Shown one piece after another: positions 33,379 to 41,991 of a stretch of DNA of 64,000 nucleotides. Position numbers and translations under genes: made by a program. This stretch comes from Streptomyces sp. S.PNR 29. Its GTDB lineage: Bacteria > Actinomycetota > Actinomycetes > Streptomycetales > Streptomycetaceae. How positions within the stretch are numbered: the first letter of the stretch is position 1; each line of letters starts with the position of its first letter. The stretch is taken from assembly GCF_030386795.1 (NCBI RefSeq), contig NZ_JANUQM010000003.1, positions 186,001-250,000 on the forward strand, read 5' to 3'. The notes beneath the pieces are model-generated. The model was given only the letters and a program-made list of their open reading frames with translations, had not been told where the DNA came from and made no database searches.

Positions 33379-34692
33379 GTGCCAGCAAGTGCAACGAAGT
33401 CACGGCGGATCGCCGTCCTCGCGGATTCCGACACCCGGTGGAAATGGGGCGCGCTCACCGCGAACCGTATTGCCCCGGATGATTCGGACATCCACCTGGA
33501 CGGATATCTCCTGCGTGGCCGTGCGACTCCCACCCCCCGTCAGCTTCAGGAAGTCGGCGTCCAGGCGGACTCCCTCCGCGAGGTGACCGCGGTCGAGTTC
33601 CTGCGGACGATGGGCGAGGAGCCGTACGACATCCTGGTCCTCGCCCTGGTCGGCGGCGGAGTGCAGGCGATGCTGCACGGCCTCAAGCGCGTCTGGGAGG
33701 ACCGCACCTCGCGGCCCGTCGTCGTCACCGGCTACGTCGGCGTCGTCTACGAGAAGCTCGCCGACGGCCTGCTGCTGCGGCACGGCGCCGACCTCGTCCT
33801 CGCCAACTCCCGCCAGGACGCGGACCGTTTCCGCGCCGTGTACGAGGGGGTCGGCACCGACGCCTCGTCGGTGACCGAGGTCGCGCTGCCGTTCCTCGGC
33901 GGTGCCGCCTACACCGGCGAGCACGACCCCTACACCGTGGTCTTCGCCGCCCAGCCCTCCGTGCCGGAGAACCGCAGGGACCGTACGTACCTGCTGAACC
34001 GGCTGGTCCAGCACGCCCGCCGGCACCCCCAGCGCGAGGTGCTGCTGAAGCTGCGCTCCAAGCCGGGCGAACACACCACGCACATCGAGGAGCTGCCCTA
34101 CCAGAAGCTGGCGCAGAAGCAGGACCTGCCGCCCAACTTCCGCCTGGTGTACGGCCACATGGGCGAGGTGCTCGACCGCACCGACCTGCTGGTCACCATC
34201 AGCTCCACCGCCGCCCTGGAGTCGCTGCACCGGCGCATCCCGACGGTCGTCCTCACCGACCTCGGCGTGCGCGAGGCGCTCGGCAACCACCACTTCGTCG
34301 GCTCCGGCTGCCTCGCCTCCTGGGACCAGCTCGACGCCGGACACCGCCCGGTGCCCGACGAGGAGTGGGTCGCCCGGCAGGGCGTCGTGGCGGACGGCAG
34401 CTACGAGCGGGCCTTCGACGCGGCGCGCGAACGCATCGCCAAGCTGCTGGACCGCCCCGGCGGACTGCCGCCCCTGACCCCGTACTACACGCCCGCCACC
34501 GCCCCCGGCTACCTGCCCGGCATCCTCGCCCGCCACCACCTCGGCCCGGACGGCACCCCGCTGCCCGGCGCGCCCGCCGCCGACAAGGAGCCCGGACCGG
34601 TCCGGCAGGTCGTGCGCCGGGCGGCGCGCGGCGCCTACCGGCACGGCGTGCAGCGCGTGGCGCCCGTCATCCGGCGGATGGGGGAGCTGTGA
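33379..34692 (+). CDS. Putative glycosyltransferase (DUF6716-like) of the glycopolymer locus
   Basis: 437 residues from GTG 33379. A GT-B-like layout is visible: N-terminal RRIAVLADSDTRWKWG, then VVVTGYVGVVYEKLADGLLL and ADLVLANSRQDADRF. The C-terminal half has YTVVFAAQPSVPENR, REVLLKLRSKPGEHTTH, VYGHMGEVLDRTDLLVTISS and TAALESLHRRIPTVVLTDLG, like CDP-glycerol/polysialyl-type transferases. The family is poorly characterised; the donor is probably a CMP-ulosonate made by the next two genes. The C-terminal tail is basic and may bind membrane. Confidence 0.68.
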   Translation: MPASATKSRRIAVLADSDTRWKWGALTANRIAPDDSDIHLDGYLLRGRATPTPRQLQEVGVQADSLREVTAVEFLRTMGEEPYDILVLALVGGGVQAMLHGLKRVWEDRTSRPVVVTGYVGVVYEKLADGLLLRHGADLVLANSRQDADRFRAVYEGVGTDASSVTEVALPFLGGAAYTGEHDPYTVVFAAQPSVPENRRDRTYLLNRLVQHARRHPQREVLLKLRSKPGEHTTHIEELPYQKLAQKQDLPPNFRLVYGHMGEVLDRTDLLVTISSTAALESLHRRIPTVVLTDLGVREALGNHHFVGSGCLASWDQLDAGHRPVPDEEWVARQGVVADGSYERAFDAARERIAKLLDRPGGLPPLTPYYTPATAPGYLPGILARHHLGPDGTPLPGAPAADKEPGPVRQVVRRAARGAYRHGVQRVAPVIRRMGEL

Positions 34693-34727
34693 GCCGCCCC
34701 GAGACACCTGCCCAAGGAGTAGACCCC

Positions 34728-35972
34728 ATGTCCCACCCGGAAGCGGGCCGAGGCGCTGCGGTGCGCCGGGTGCTCGCGGTGATCCCCGCGCGCGGCGGCT
34801 CCAAGGGCGTGCCCGCGAAGAACCTCGCCCCTGTCGGCGGTGTGCCGCTGGTCGCCCGCGCGGTGCGCGAGTGCCGGGCCGCGCGGCTCGTCACGGACGT
34901 CGTCGTCTCCACCGACGACCAGGCCATCGCCGCCGCCGCCCGCGAGGCCGGCGCCGAGGTGGTGCTGCGGCCCGCCACCATCGCCGGGGACACCGCGACC
35001 TCCGAGGCGGCCGTGCTGCACGCCATGGACGCGCACGAGGCCCGCCACGGGGCGGTGGTCGACGTGGTGCTGCTCGTTCAGTGCACCAGCCCCTTCATCG
35101 TCCGCGAGGACGTGGACGGCGTCGCCGCCGCCCTCGTGGAGAACGGGGCGGACACGGCGGTGACCGTGGCGCCGTTCCACGGCTTCATCTGGCGGGATGC
35201 CGACGACGAGGTCAACTCCGAAGAGACGACCGGCGGTTACGGCGTCAACCACGACAAGTCCTTCCGCCCGCGCCGCCAGGACCGCCCCCAGGACCTGCTG
35301 GAGACCGGCGCCGCCTACGCCATGGACGCGGCGGGCTTCCGAAAGCACCAGCACCGCTTCTTCGGCCACACCGAGCTGGTGCGCACCGACCCGGCGCGCG
35401 TCCTGGAGATCGACGACCCGCACGACCTCGCACGGGCCCGCGCGCTGGCGCCGCTCTTCGACGCGGACCGGCCCGGAGCCCTCCCGACCGCCGACGACAT
35501 CGACGCGGTCGTACTCGACTTCGACGGCACCCAGACCGATGACCGGGTGCTGGTCGACTCCGACGGACGGGAGTTCGTCTCCGTGCACCGCGGGGACGGT
35601 CTCGGCATCGCGGCGCTCCGCAGGAGCGGCCTGAAGATGCTGATCCTGTCCACGGAACAGAACCCTGTGGTCGCCGCCCGGGCCCGGAAGCTCAAGCTCC
35701 CGGTGCTGCACGGCATCGACCGCAAGGACCTCGCGCTGAAGCAGTGGTGCGAGGAGCAGGGCATCGCGCCGGAGCGCGTGCTCTACGTCGGCAACGACGT
35801 CAATGACCTCCCGTGCTTCGCCCTCGTCGGCTGGCCCGTGGCGGTCGCGAGCGCCCACGACGTCGTACGCGGCGCCGCACGCGCGGTCACCACCGTCCCC
35901 GGTGGCGACGGCGCGATCCGAGAGATCGCCAGCTGGATCCTCGGCCCCTCTCTCGATTCCCTCACCAGGTAA
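34728..35972 (+). CDS. CMP-ulosonate (sialic acid/Kdn) cytidylyltransferase fused to HAD phosphatase
   Basis: 414 residues from ATG 34728, which has AAGGAG upstream. Residues 12-240 are an acylneuraminate cytidylyltransferase (VLAVIPARGGSKGVPAKN; VLLVQCTSPFI; DPARVLEIDDPHDL). Residues 255-400 are a KdsC-like HAD phosphatase (VVLDFDGTQTDDRVL nucleophile Asp; LILSTEQNP; DLALKQWC; VLYVGNDVNDLPCF). The fusion can remove the 9-phosphate of a NeuB product and activate it as CMP-sugar in one protein. With the NeuB-type gene 14 bases downstream it forms the donor pathway of the locus. Confidence 0.88.
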   Translation: MSHPEAGRGAAVRRVLAVIPARGGSKGVPAKNLAPVGGVPLVARAVRECRAARLVTDVVVSTDDQAIAAAAREAGAEVVLRPATIAGDTATSEAAVLHAMDAHEARHGAVVDVVLLVQCTSPFIVREDVDGVAAALVENGADTAVTVAPFHGFIWRDADDEVNSEETTGGYGVNHDKSFRPRRQDRPQDLLETGAAYAMDAAGFRKHQHRFFGHTELVRTDPARVLEIDDPHDLARARALAPLFDADRPGALPTADDIDAVVLDFDGTQTDDRVLVDSDGREFVSVHRGDGLGIAALRRSGLKMLILSTEQNPVVAARARKLKLPVLHGIDRKDLALKQWCEEQGIAPERVLYVGNDVNDLPCFALVGWPVAVASAHDVVRGAARAVTTVPGGDGAIREIASWILGPSLDSLTR

Positions 35973-35986
35973 GGACATCCCCTGTC

Positions 35987-36925
35987 ATGAGCACCAACTC
36001 CCGCATCCGCACGCTCGGTCCCCGCGAGGCCGGCCCCGGCCGCCCCGTCTACATCACCGGCGAGATCGGCATCAACCACAACGGCGACATCGAGAACGCC
36101 TTCAAGCTGATCGACGCCGCCGCCGAGGCCGGCTGCGACGCCGTCAAGTTCCAGAAGCGCACGCCCGAGATCTGCACCCCGCGCGACCAGTGGGACATCG
36201 AGCGCGACACGCCCTGGGGCCGGATGACGTACATCGACTACCGCCACCGCGTGGAGTTCGGCGAGGAGGAGTACGCCCAGATCGACGCCTACTGCAAGAA
36301 GAAGGGCATCGCCTGGTTCGCCTCCCCGTGGGACACCGAGGCCGTCGCCTTCCTGGAGAAGTTCGACGTACCCGCCCACAAGGTCGCCTCGGCCTCCCTC
36401 ACGGACGACGAGCTGCTGCGCGCCCTGCGCGCCACGGGCCGCACGATCATCCTCTCCACCGGCATGTCCACCCCCAAGCAGATCCGCCACGCGGTCGAGG
36501 TCCTGGGCAGCGAGAACATCCTGCTCTGCCACGCCACCTCGACCTACCCGGCGAAGGCCGAGGAGCTCAACCTGCGGGTCATCAACACCCTGGAGCGGGA
36601 GTACCCGAACGTCCCGATCGGCTACTCCGGCCACGAGACGGGCCTGCAGACCACCCTGGCCGCCGTCGCGCTGGGCGCCTGCTTCGTCGAGCGCCACATC
36701 ACCCTCGACCGCGCCATGTGGGGCTCCGACCAGGCCGCGTCCGTGGAGCCGCAGGGCCTCACGCGCCTGGTCCGCGACATCCGCACCATCGAGTCCTCCC
36801 TCGGTGACGGCGTCAAGAAGGTCTACGAGTCCGAGCTGGCCCCGATGAAGAAGCTGCGCCGCGTCACCGGTGTGGTCGCCGAGGCGGAGATCGCCGCGGC
36901 GGCGGGCGAGCCGGTCGCGGTCTGA
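35987..36925 (+). CDS. neuB: NeuB-type sialic acid/Kdn (9-phosphate) synthase
   Basis: 312 residues. The TIM-barrel NeuB motifs are present: YITGEIGINHNGDIENAFKL, CDAVKFQKRTPE, WFASPWDTEAV, KVASASLTDDELL, LSTGMSTPKQIRHAV, LLCHATSTYPA, IGYSGHETGLQTTL and VERHITLDRAMWGSDQ. It condenses PEP with a hexose-type sugar to a nonulosonic acid. The protein stops after the barrel and lacks the C-terminal SAF (antifreeze-like) domain of about 60 residues that usual NeuB enzymes carry. Streptomyces teichulosonic acid contains Kdn, so mannose 6-phosphate plus PEP is the likely chemistry. Confidence 0.88.
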   Translation: MSTNSRIRTLGPREAGPGRPVYITGEIGINHNGDIENAFKLIDAAAEAGCDAVKFQKRTPEICTPRDQWDIERDTPWGRMTYIDYRHRVEFGEEEYAQIDAYCKKKGIAWFASPWDTEAVAFLEKFDVPAHKVASASLTDDELLRALRATGRTIILSTGMSTPKQIRHAVEVLGSENILLCHATSTYPAKAEELNLRVINTLEREYPNVPIGYSGHETGLQTTLAAVALGACFVERHITLDRAMWGSDQAASVEPQGLTRLVRDIRTIESSLGDGVKKVYESELAPMKKLRRVTGVVAEAEIAAAAGEPVAV

Positions 36926-36980
36926 CAGCCCTGAACGCCTTACACGTCCATACCCCTGACGACGGGACGGTCGTACGCCG

Positions 36981-38051
36981 ATGAGCCCCCGCGCCGGGTC
37001 AGCCGGCCCCCACACACTCGCGTTCGTCGAGAGTCCGGTACAGCTGCTGAACGTGCTGGAGTGGGCGCATGCGCGCGAGCATGCGCTGGGCGCGGGGCTC
37101 ACGCTCGTGGTGCTGTCCCCGATCGATCCGATGACCCGCGGCCAGCTGCGCCGCATGTCGGAACTGGCCCGCGAGGAGGGCCACGAGGTCCGCTGGGAGG
37201 AGGCGCGGGGCGGCCCGGCGGCCCCGTTCCAGACCGTCGGCGGCCTCACCCCGCTCCTGCGCCGGGCCCGCCGGGTGGTGATGGGCGACCCCTTCTCGCG
37301 CTACGTCCAGCTGTTGCTGACCATCACCCGGGCCCGTGACCTGGTCGTCGTCGACGACGGCACGGCGACGATGGAGTTCGTCGCCCAGCTGGCCCGCGGT
37401 GAGCGGCTCGTGCGGTGGCACCGCAAGGGCGGCCGCCCGGGCCCGCGTGACCTGGTCTTCGCTCCCGTGTCGTCCTCGGCGCGCCGGCGTCTGACGCCGA
37501 GCGGACGGCGGACGGTGGAGATCTTCTCCTCCATGCCGATGGAGGAGACACCGGCGGGCGTGACGGTGACCGCGAACACCTTCGCCTGGACCCGCGCCCG
37601 CTTCGGCCCGCCCCGCATCACCAAGGGCGCCGACATGGTCGGTACGTCACTGGTGGAGACGGGCGTGGTCGACGGCGACCGCTATCTGGAGGCCGTCCGC
37701 GCCCTGGCCAAGGCCCACGGGGCGACCCGCTACTTCGCCCACCGGCGGGAGAGCCCGGAGAAGCTCCACCGGCTGGCGGTGGAGACGGGACTGGAGATCG
37801 TCCGCCCGGACCTTCCGCTGGAGCTGATCGCCCGCCGCGGCCCCATCGGCCGTACGGTGCTGAGCTTCCCGTCGACGGTCGTGCACACGTTGCCCCTCGC
37901 GCTCGCCGGTACTCAGGTGCGGGTGGCGGTGTGCGACATCGACCCCGCCTGGCTGACGGAGAACGCCTCGCCGCGGGCGCAGGGGTTCCTGTCGGGGGTG
38001 ACGGGGACGGCACGCGATGTGCACCGGTTGTCGGCGGTCAGCGCGGTGTAG
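36981..38051 (+). CDS. Polysialyltransferase/sialyltransferase-like glycosyltransferase
   Basis: 356 residues, ATG 36981. N-terminal LAFVESPVQLLNVLEWAHAR is the 'FxESPxQ' start of capsule sialyltransferase-like proteins. VVVDDGTATMEFV, TRYFAHRRESPEKLHRL and RTVLSFPSTVVHTLPLALAG match the nucleotide-binding and S/T-S/T motifs of the GT52/polysialyltransferase group. It is the last gene of the plus-strand donor operon and completes a set of at least three putative ulosonic-acid transferases. It meets the convergent methyltransferase gene after three bases, with no terminator. Confidence 0.7.
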   Translation: MSPRAGSAGPHTLAFVESPVQLLNVLEWAHAREHALGAGLTLVVLSPIDPMTRGQLRRMSELAREEGHEVRWEEARGGPAAPFQTVGGLTPLLRRARRVVMGDPFSRYVQLLLTITRARDLVVVDDGTATMEFVAQLARGERLVRWHRKGGRPGPRDLVFAPVSSSARRRLTPSGRRTVEIFSSMPMEETPAGVTVTANTFAWTRARFGPPRITKGADMVGTSLVETGVVDGDRYLEAVRALAKAHGATRYFAHRRESPEKLHRLAVETGLEIVRPDLPLELIARRGPIGRTVLSFPSTVVHTLPLALAGTQVRVAVCDIDPAWLTENASPRAQGFLSGVTGTARDVHRLSAVSAV

Positions 38052-38054
38052 CCG

Positions 38055-38729
38055 TCACGCCGGCGGCCGGCGGGCCAGAACGAAGGCACGGGGGCGCTTC
38101 TCCTCCTCGTCGGGCTCGCGCAGGAACCGGGCCACGGGCTGGAGACCGGACTCGGTCAGGCGCGCGGCCACGGTGTCCGGGGTGCGCCAGTAGTAGTCGA
38201 GGCAGATGTCCTGGCCGAAGCGCTCCCTGAGGTGCAGGTGGCCGTCCTCGTCGCCGGACTGGAAGGCGAGCAGTACGTGGCCGCCGGGCGCGAGGACGCG
38301 GTGGAACTCGGCGAAGACGGCGGACAGGTGATCGTCCGGTACGTGGATGATCGAGTACAGGGCGCTGATCCCGCCGAGCGTCTCGTCCGGAAGGTCAAGG
38401 GACGTCATCGAACCCACGTGGAACCGCAGGTGCGGATGCGTCCGGCGGGCCAGCGCCACCATGCGGGGCGAGAGGTCGATCCCGAAGACCGGCAGGCCGA
38501 GGTCATGGAGCCGGGCGGTGATGTGGCCGGGTCCGCTGCCGACATCGGCGACCGGCGCGCTGCCCTGCGCCCGTACCAGCTCGGCGAAGGCGGTGACGAG
38601 GGCACGGTCCAGAGGGCGGCCGGCCAGCCAGTCGCCGCAGAAGTCGGTGAAGGGCTCCGCCATGGCGTCGTAGGAGGCTCGGGTGGCGTCCACGAAGCCG
38701 GCGGCCGGGGTGGCGTGGGGGTTGGTCAC
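38055..38729 (-). CDS. Class I SAM-dependent methyltransferase
   Basis: 224 residues from GTG 38729. Motif I is PVADVGSGPGHITARLHDLG, followed by the acidic VFGIDLSPRMVALARR, the motif-II-like GISALYSIIHVPDDHL and VLAPGGHVLLAFQSGDE. This is a generic Methyltransf_11/25 enzyme with no substrate clue. It is alone on its strand, with a 314-bp gap upstream. An upstream in-frame extension to 38936 exists but has no plausible ribosome-binding site or conserved look. Confidence 0.82.
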   Translation of the reverse strand: MTNPHATPAAGFVDATRASYDAMAEPFTDFCGDWLAGRPLDRALVTAFAELVRAQGSAPVADVGSGPGHITARLHDLGLPVFGIDLSPRMVALARRTHPHLRFHVGSMTSLDLPDETLGGISALYSIIHVPDDHLSAVFAEFHRVLAPGGHVLLAFQSGDEDGHLHLRERFGQDICLDYYWRTPDTVAARLTESGLQPVARFLREPDEEEKRPRAFVLARRPPA

Positions 38730-39043
38730 GCAGGCGCACCCTACCGGCGGTGCCGTGGGGCCGTCCGCCGGTTCGGCGCTAACCTGGGGTTTTCCCGGCA
38801 CCGGCCGCGTGGGTCGGGCGGGGCGTGGTATCCGTCTGAGGAGGATGGGTGCCGGAGTGTGGCCGAGATCACTTTTCGATGTCACTCTCCGTGGATTCCA
38901 TGATCCACTCGGCTCAAGAGGCGCGAGTTTACCCATCGCAGTCGTCAGCCATGCATCGAGCGGCCAGGTTTTCTTCCCCTGAGGGGCTGAACTTTTGTTG
39001 ATCGAGGGTCAACCTGCCGCCCGGGCGTCCTACCCTTCAGAGG
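38730..39043. other. 314-bp divergent intergenic region
   Basis: It lies between the divergent methyltransferase (start 38729) and M20 peptidase (start 39044) genes and should hold both promoters. I see only a short inverted repeat GTTGA-N7-TCAAC (38997-39013) about 30 bases before the M20 start, and no convincing gene. Confidence 0.5.
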
Positions 39044-40288
39044 GTGAAGCAACTGATGTCTCCAGAGTCCGAGGCCGACCTTCCCGGTGAAACCGTGCTT
39101 CCCGGCGCGCTCCCCGAGCCGCTGCGTGCCGAACTCGTCGCGTTCCGGCGTGACTTGCACATGCACCCCGAGCTCGGCAACCAGGAGTTCCGTACGACCG
39201 CCGCGATCAAGGAACGGCTCGAAAGGGCCGGCCTCAAGCCGCGCGTACTCCCCCTCGGAACCGGGCTCGTCTGTGACATCGGCGTCGAGGGAGGGGAATG
39301 GGACGGGGGCCCCACCATGCTCGCCCTGCGGGCCGACATCGACGCGCTGCCCATCCCCGACACGAAGAGTGACTGCTCGTACCGGTCGACCGTGCCCGAT
39401 CGGGCGCATGCGTGCGGGCACGACGTGCACACGACGGTGGTGCTGGGGGCCGGGCTCGTCCTCGCCGAGCTGTACAAGCAGGGGCTGCTGGCCCGGCCCG
39501 TACGGCTGATCTTCCAGCCCGCGGAGGAGGTGCTGCCCGGCGGCGCCGCCGACGCCATCGAGTGCGGAGTGCTCAAGGGCGTGCGGCGGATCCTCGCGGT
39601 GCACTGTGATCCGCGGGTGGACGCCGGGCGGATCGGACTGCGGGAAGGGCCCATCACCTCGGCGTGCGACCGGCTGGAGATCGCGCTCGACGGCCCGGGC
39701 GGGCACACCGCGCGGCCTCATCTGACCACCGACCTCGTCACGGCGGTCGCCCGGGTCGTCACCGATGTGCCCGCGCTGGTCGCGCGGCGGTTCGACAGCC
39801 GCAGCGGGCTCGCCGTGACCTGGGGACGGATCGAGTCGGGGCACGCCCCGAACGTCATTCCGCAGCACGCCGAGCTGGCGGGCACCGTGCGCTGCCTCTC
39901 GCTGGAGGCGTGGCGGCAGGCGCCCGACATCGTGGTCGCGGCGATCGACGAGGTCGCCAACCTGCACCGGGCCAAGTCCGAGATCAACTACGTGCGCGGG
40001 GTGCCTCCGGTGGTGAACGAGCCGGTGACCACCGAGCTGCTGCGGGACGCCATGGTTCAGCGGCGGGGTGTGGACTCCGTCGAGAGCACCGAGCAGAGCC
40101 TGGGCGGGGAGGACTTCTCCTGGTACCTGGAGCAGGTGCCCGGTGCGATGGCCCGGCTCGGGGTGCGCGCCCCGGGGGACCGGATCGTGCGGGACCTGCA
40201 CCAGGGGGACTTCGACGCCGACGAGTCCGCGATCAAGGTGGGCGTCGAGCTGTTCACGGCGGCCGCCCTGCTGGACGTGACCGGCTGA
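39044..40288 (+). CDS. M20-family amidohydrolase/peptidase
   Basis: 414 residues from GTG 39044 (ATG 39056 is the alternative). Metal-site motifs of the M20D amidohydrolases are clear: FRRDLHMHPELGNQEF, RADIDALPIPDTK, HACGHDVHTTVVLG (His/Cys/His), IFQPAEEVLPGGAADAIE, and the late GGEDFSWYLEQVPGAMARLG. Enzymes of this group hydrolyse N-acyl amino acids or similar amides in the cytoplasm. The gene is closed by a perfect hairpin 12 bases after its stop. Confidence 0.9.
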   Translation: MKQLMSPESEADLPGETVLPGALPEPLRAELVAFRRDLHMHPELGNQEFRTTAAIKERLERAGLKPRVLPLGTGLVCDIGVEGGEWDGGPTMLALRADIDALPIPDTKSDCSYRSTVPDRAHACGHDVHTTVVLGAGLVLAELYKQGLLARPVRLIFQPAEEVLPGGAADAIECGVLKGVRRILAVHCDPRVDAGRIGLREGPITSACDRLEIALDGPGGHTARPHLTTDLVTAVARVVTDVPALVARRFDSRSGLAVTWGRIESGHAPNVIPQHAELAGTVRCLSLEAWRQAPDIVVAAIDEVANLHRAKSEINYVRGVPPVVNEPVTTELLRDAMVQRRGVDSVESTEQSLGGEDFSWYLEQVPGAMARLGVRAPGDRIVRDLHQGDFDADESAIKVGVELFTAAALLDVTG

Positions 40289-40299
40289 GAACGCCGGCT

Positions 40300-40327
40300 G
40301 AAGGGGTGCCCCGGCCGGCACCCCTTC
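40300..40327 (+). terminator. Terminator after the M20 amidohydrolase gene
   Basis: GAAGGGGTGCC (40300-40310) and GGCACCCCTTC (40317-40327) form a perfect 11-bp stem with a 6-base loop. Confidence 0.8.
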
Positions 40328-40774
40328 GCCCGCTTGTGTCACCCGGCCGACCGGGATCCGCCCCGTTCCCCTCCCCTTCTGCGCGCGCTACTGTGCGCCG
40401 CGATCGCCACTTGAGGCGGCACACCGGGAGCGAGCCGCCTCCCGGTGCCGTGGGAATGAGGGGTGCTCGCAGTGCGTCTGACATCTCGGAGGACCGGATC
40501 CTCCCGGGCCGCGGTGACCGTGGCGGTCATCGCGCGCCGATCTGCCCGCGGCGCGGGTCGGTGAACCGGAGCGCCGGCCCCCGCAACGCACCCCGCCCCC
40601 GTCGTTCCTTGCCTCCCCGCAAGGGCCGTATCGCTGTCCGTAACGCGGGTACCCCCGGGTGGCCACATCTCGATAACGGACCGGACAGAAGGGTTTTTCC
40701 GTCTGGTCTACGCGCGTTACGCTGCCGCGGAACCAGCGCCTGGTAGGGGCGCTTGCACAAAGGAGTCTCGTTCC
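40328..40774. other. Long intergenic region before the BMP lipoprotein gene, with a possible signal-peptide remnant
   Basis: Between the M20 terminator and the BMP gene there is no normal gene. A 30-codon frame starting at GTG 40472 (stop 40562-40564) has a GAGG upstream and encodes an Arg-rich start followed by AAVTVAVIA, like the beginning of a signal peptide. It may be the stump of a second BMP lipoprotein gene; related genomes, as I recall, carry two. The operator-like CTACGCGCGTTAC lies at 40708. Confidence 0.4.
40708..40720. promoter_or_regulatory. Near-palindromic nucleoside-regulon operator copy before the BMP gene
   Basis: CTACGCGCGTTAC differs from the CTACGCGCGTAG palindrome found at 41992 and 53213 by one inserted base or two end mismatches. 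It lies 54 bases before the BMP start codon, in a suitable promoter position. Confidence 0.5.
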
Positions 40775-41818
40775 ATGCGCCGGGTGTCCCGTATCGCGGT
40801 TGCAGGCGTCGCAACCGCAGCCCTTGCCGTCACCGTGTCCGCCTGCGGCAGCTCCTCCAAGGAGTCCGCCGGCGGCGACAAGAACCTTGGTCTCGCCCTC
40901 GCGTACGACGTCGGCGGCAAGGGTGACCAGTCCTTCAACGACGCCGCCACCGCCGGCATGGACAAGGCCGACAAGGAGTTCGGCTACAAGTCCACGGCCG
41001 TCGAGCCGCAGGACGGTGAGTCCAACGCGGACAAGGAGCAGCGTCTGGAGACGCTCGCCAGGAAGGGCTACAACCCGGTGATCGGCGTCGGCTACGCCTA
41101 CGCGCCCGCCGTCAAGGAGGTCGCCGCGAAGTTCCCGAAGGTGACCTTCGGCATCGTCGACGACGAGACCATCAAGGCCGACAACGTCGCCGACCTGGTC
41201 TTCCACGAGGAGGAGTCCTCCTACCTCGCCGGTGTCGCCGCCGCCAAGGCCACCAAGAGCAACGTCGTCGGCTTCATCGGCGGTGTGGACATCCCGCTGA
41301 TCCACAAGTTCGAGGCGGGCTTCAAGCAGGGCGTCGCCGACACCAAGAAGGGCGTCAAGGTCAAGTCCCAGTACCTGACCGAGACGGCGCAGGAGGGCGG
41401 CTTCGCCAGCCCCGACAAGGGCGAGAACGCCGCCGAGGGCCAGATAGAGGCCGGCGCGGACGTCGTCTACCACGCGGCCGGTCTGTCCGGCCAGGGCGTC
41501 ATCAAGTCCGCCGCCTCCCACAAGGTGTGGGCCATCGGCGTCGACTCCGACCAGTACAAGCAGGCGGCGCTGGCCCAGTACAAGAACTACATCCTGACCT
41601 CCGCCCTGAAGAACGTCGAGGGCGCGGTCTACGAGCTCGCCAAGTCCGTCAAGGACGGCAAGCCCGCGACCGGCGTGGTCCGCGGCTCCCTCAAGAACGG
41701 CGGCGTCGGCCTGTCCGACTCCAACCCGGCCTTCAAGGGCAACGCCGACATCCAGGCGGCCGTGAAGAAGGCCAAGGAGGGCATCGAGAACGGCACCATC
41801 AAGGTGAAGACCTCCTGA
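40775..41818 (+). CDS. BMP-family nucleoside-binding lipoprotein (ABC transporter substrate-binding protein)
   Basis: 347 residues; AAAGGAG (40759-40765) precedes ATG 40775. A lipoprotein signal peptide ends in VSAC (Cys24). The mature part is a BMP/PnrA-type periplasmic-binding fold (LALAYDVGGKGDQSFNDAA; NPVIGVGYAYAPAVKEVA; FIGGVDIPLIHKFEAGFKQG; ADVVYHAAGLSGQGVI; WAIGVDSDQYKQA). These proteins bind purine and other nucleosides at the outer membrane face and hand them to the permeases encoded downstream. A 17-bp hairpin between it and the transporter genes probably sets a high ratio of binding protein to transporter. Confidence 0.92.
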   Translation: MRRVSRIAVAGVATAALAVTVSACGSSSKESAGGDKNLGLALAYDVGGKGDQSFNDAATAGMDKADKEFGYKSTAVEPQDGESNADKEQRLETLARKGYNPVIGVGYAYAPAVKEVAAKFPKVTFGIVDDETIKADNVADLVFHEEESSYLAGVAAAKATKSNVVGFIGGVDIPLIHKFEAGFKQGVADTKKGVKVKSQYLTETAQEGGFASPDKGENAAEGQIEAGADVVYHAAGLSGQGVIKSAASHKVWAIGVDSDQYKQAALAQYKNYILTSALKNVEGAVYELAKSVKDGKPATGVVRGSLKNGGVGLSDSNPAFKGNADIQAAVKKAKEGIENGTIKVKTS

Positions 41819-41875
41819 CGTTTTCCGTCGGAGGCATTGGCCACCGGACGCTGCAATGACAGCGTTACGGCCACG

Positions 41876-41913
41876 GAACGGGGCACGGGGAGGATGCTCC
41901 CCGTGCCCCGTTC
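41876..41913 (+). terminator. Strong hairpin between BMP gene and ABC transporter genes
   Basis: A perfect 17-bp stem: GAACGGGGCACGGGGAG (41876-41892) and CTCCCCGTGCCCCGTTC (41897-41913) with the loop GATG. It is 58 bases after the BMP stop. Confidence 0.85.
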
Positions 41914-41991
41914 GCGCGGCAGAATGCTCGGACCCGGATCAGGTACCTGTACAAGGCCGATCAGGTCCGGGCACTATGTGAAGCAGGGGCA

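Noticed and set aside
38866..38960. Possible small RNA or leader in the gap before the M20 gene
   Set aside because: Only weak 5-bp dyads and no terminator-like structure could be seen.
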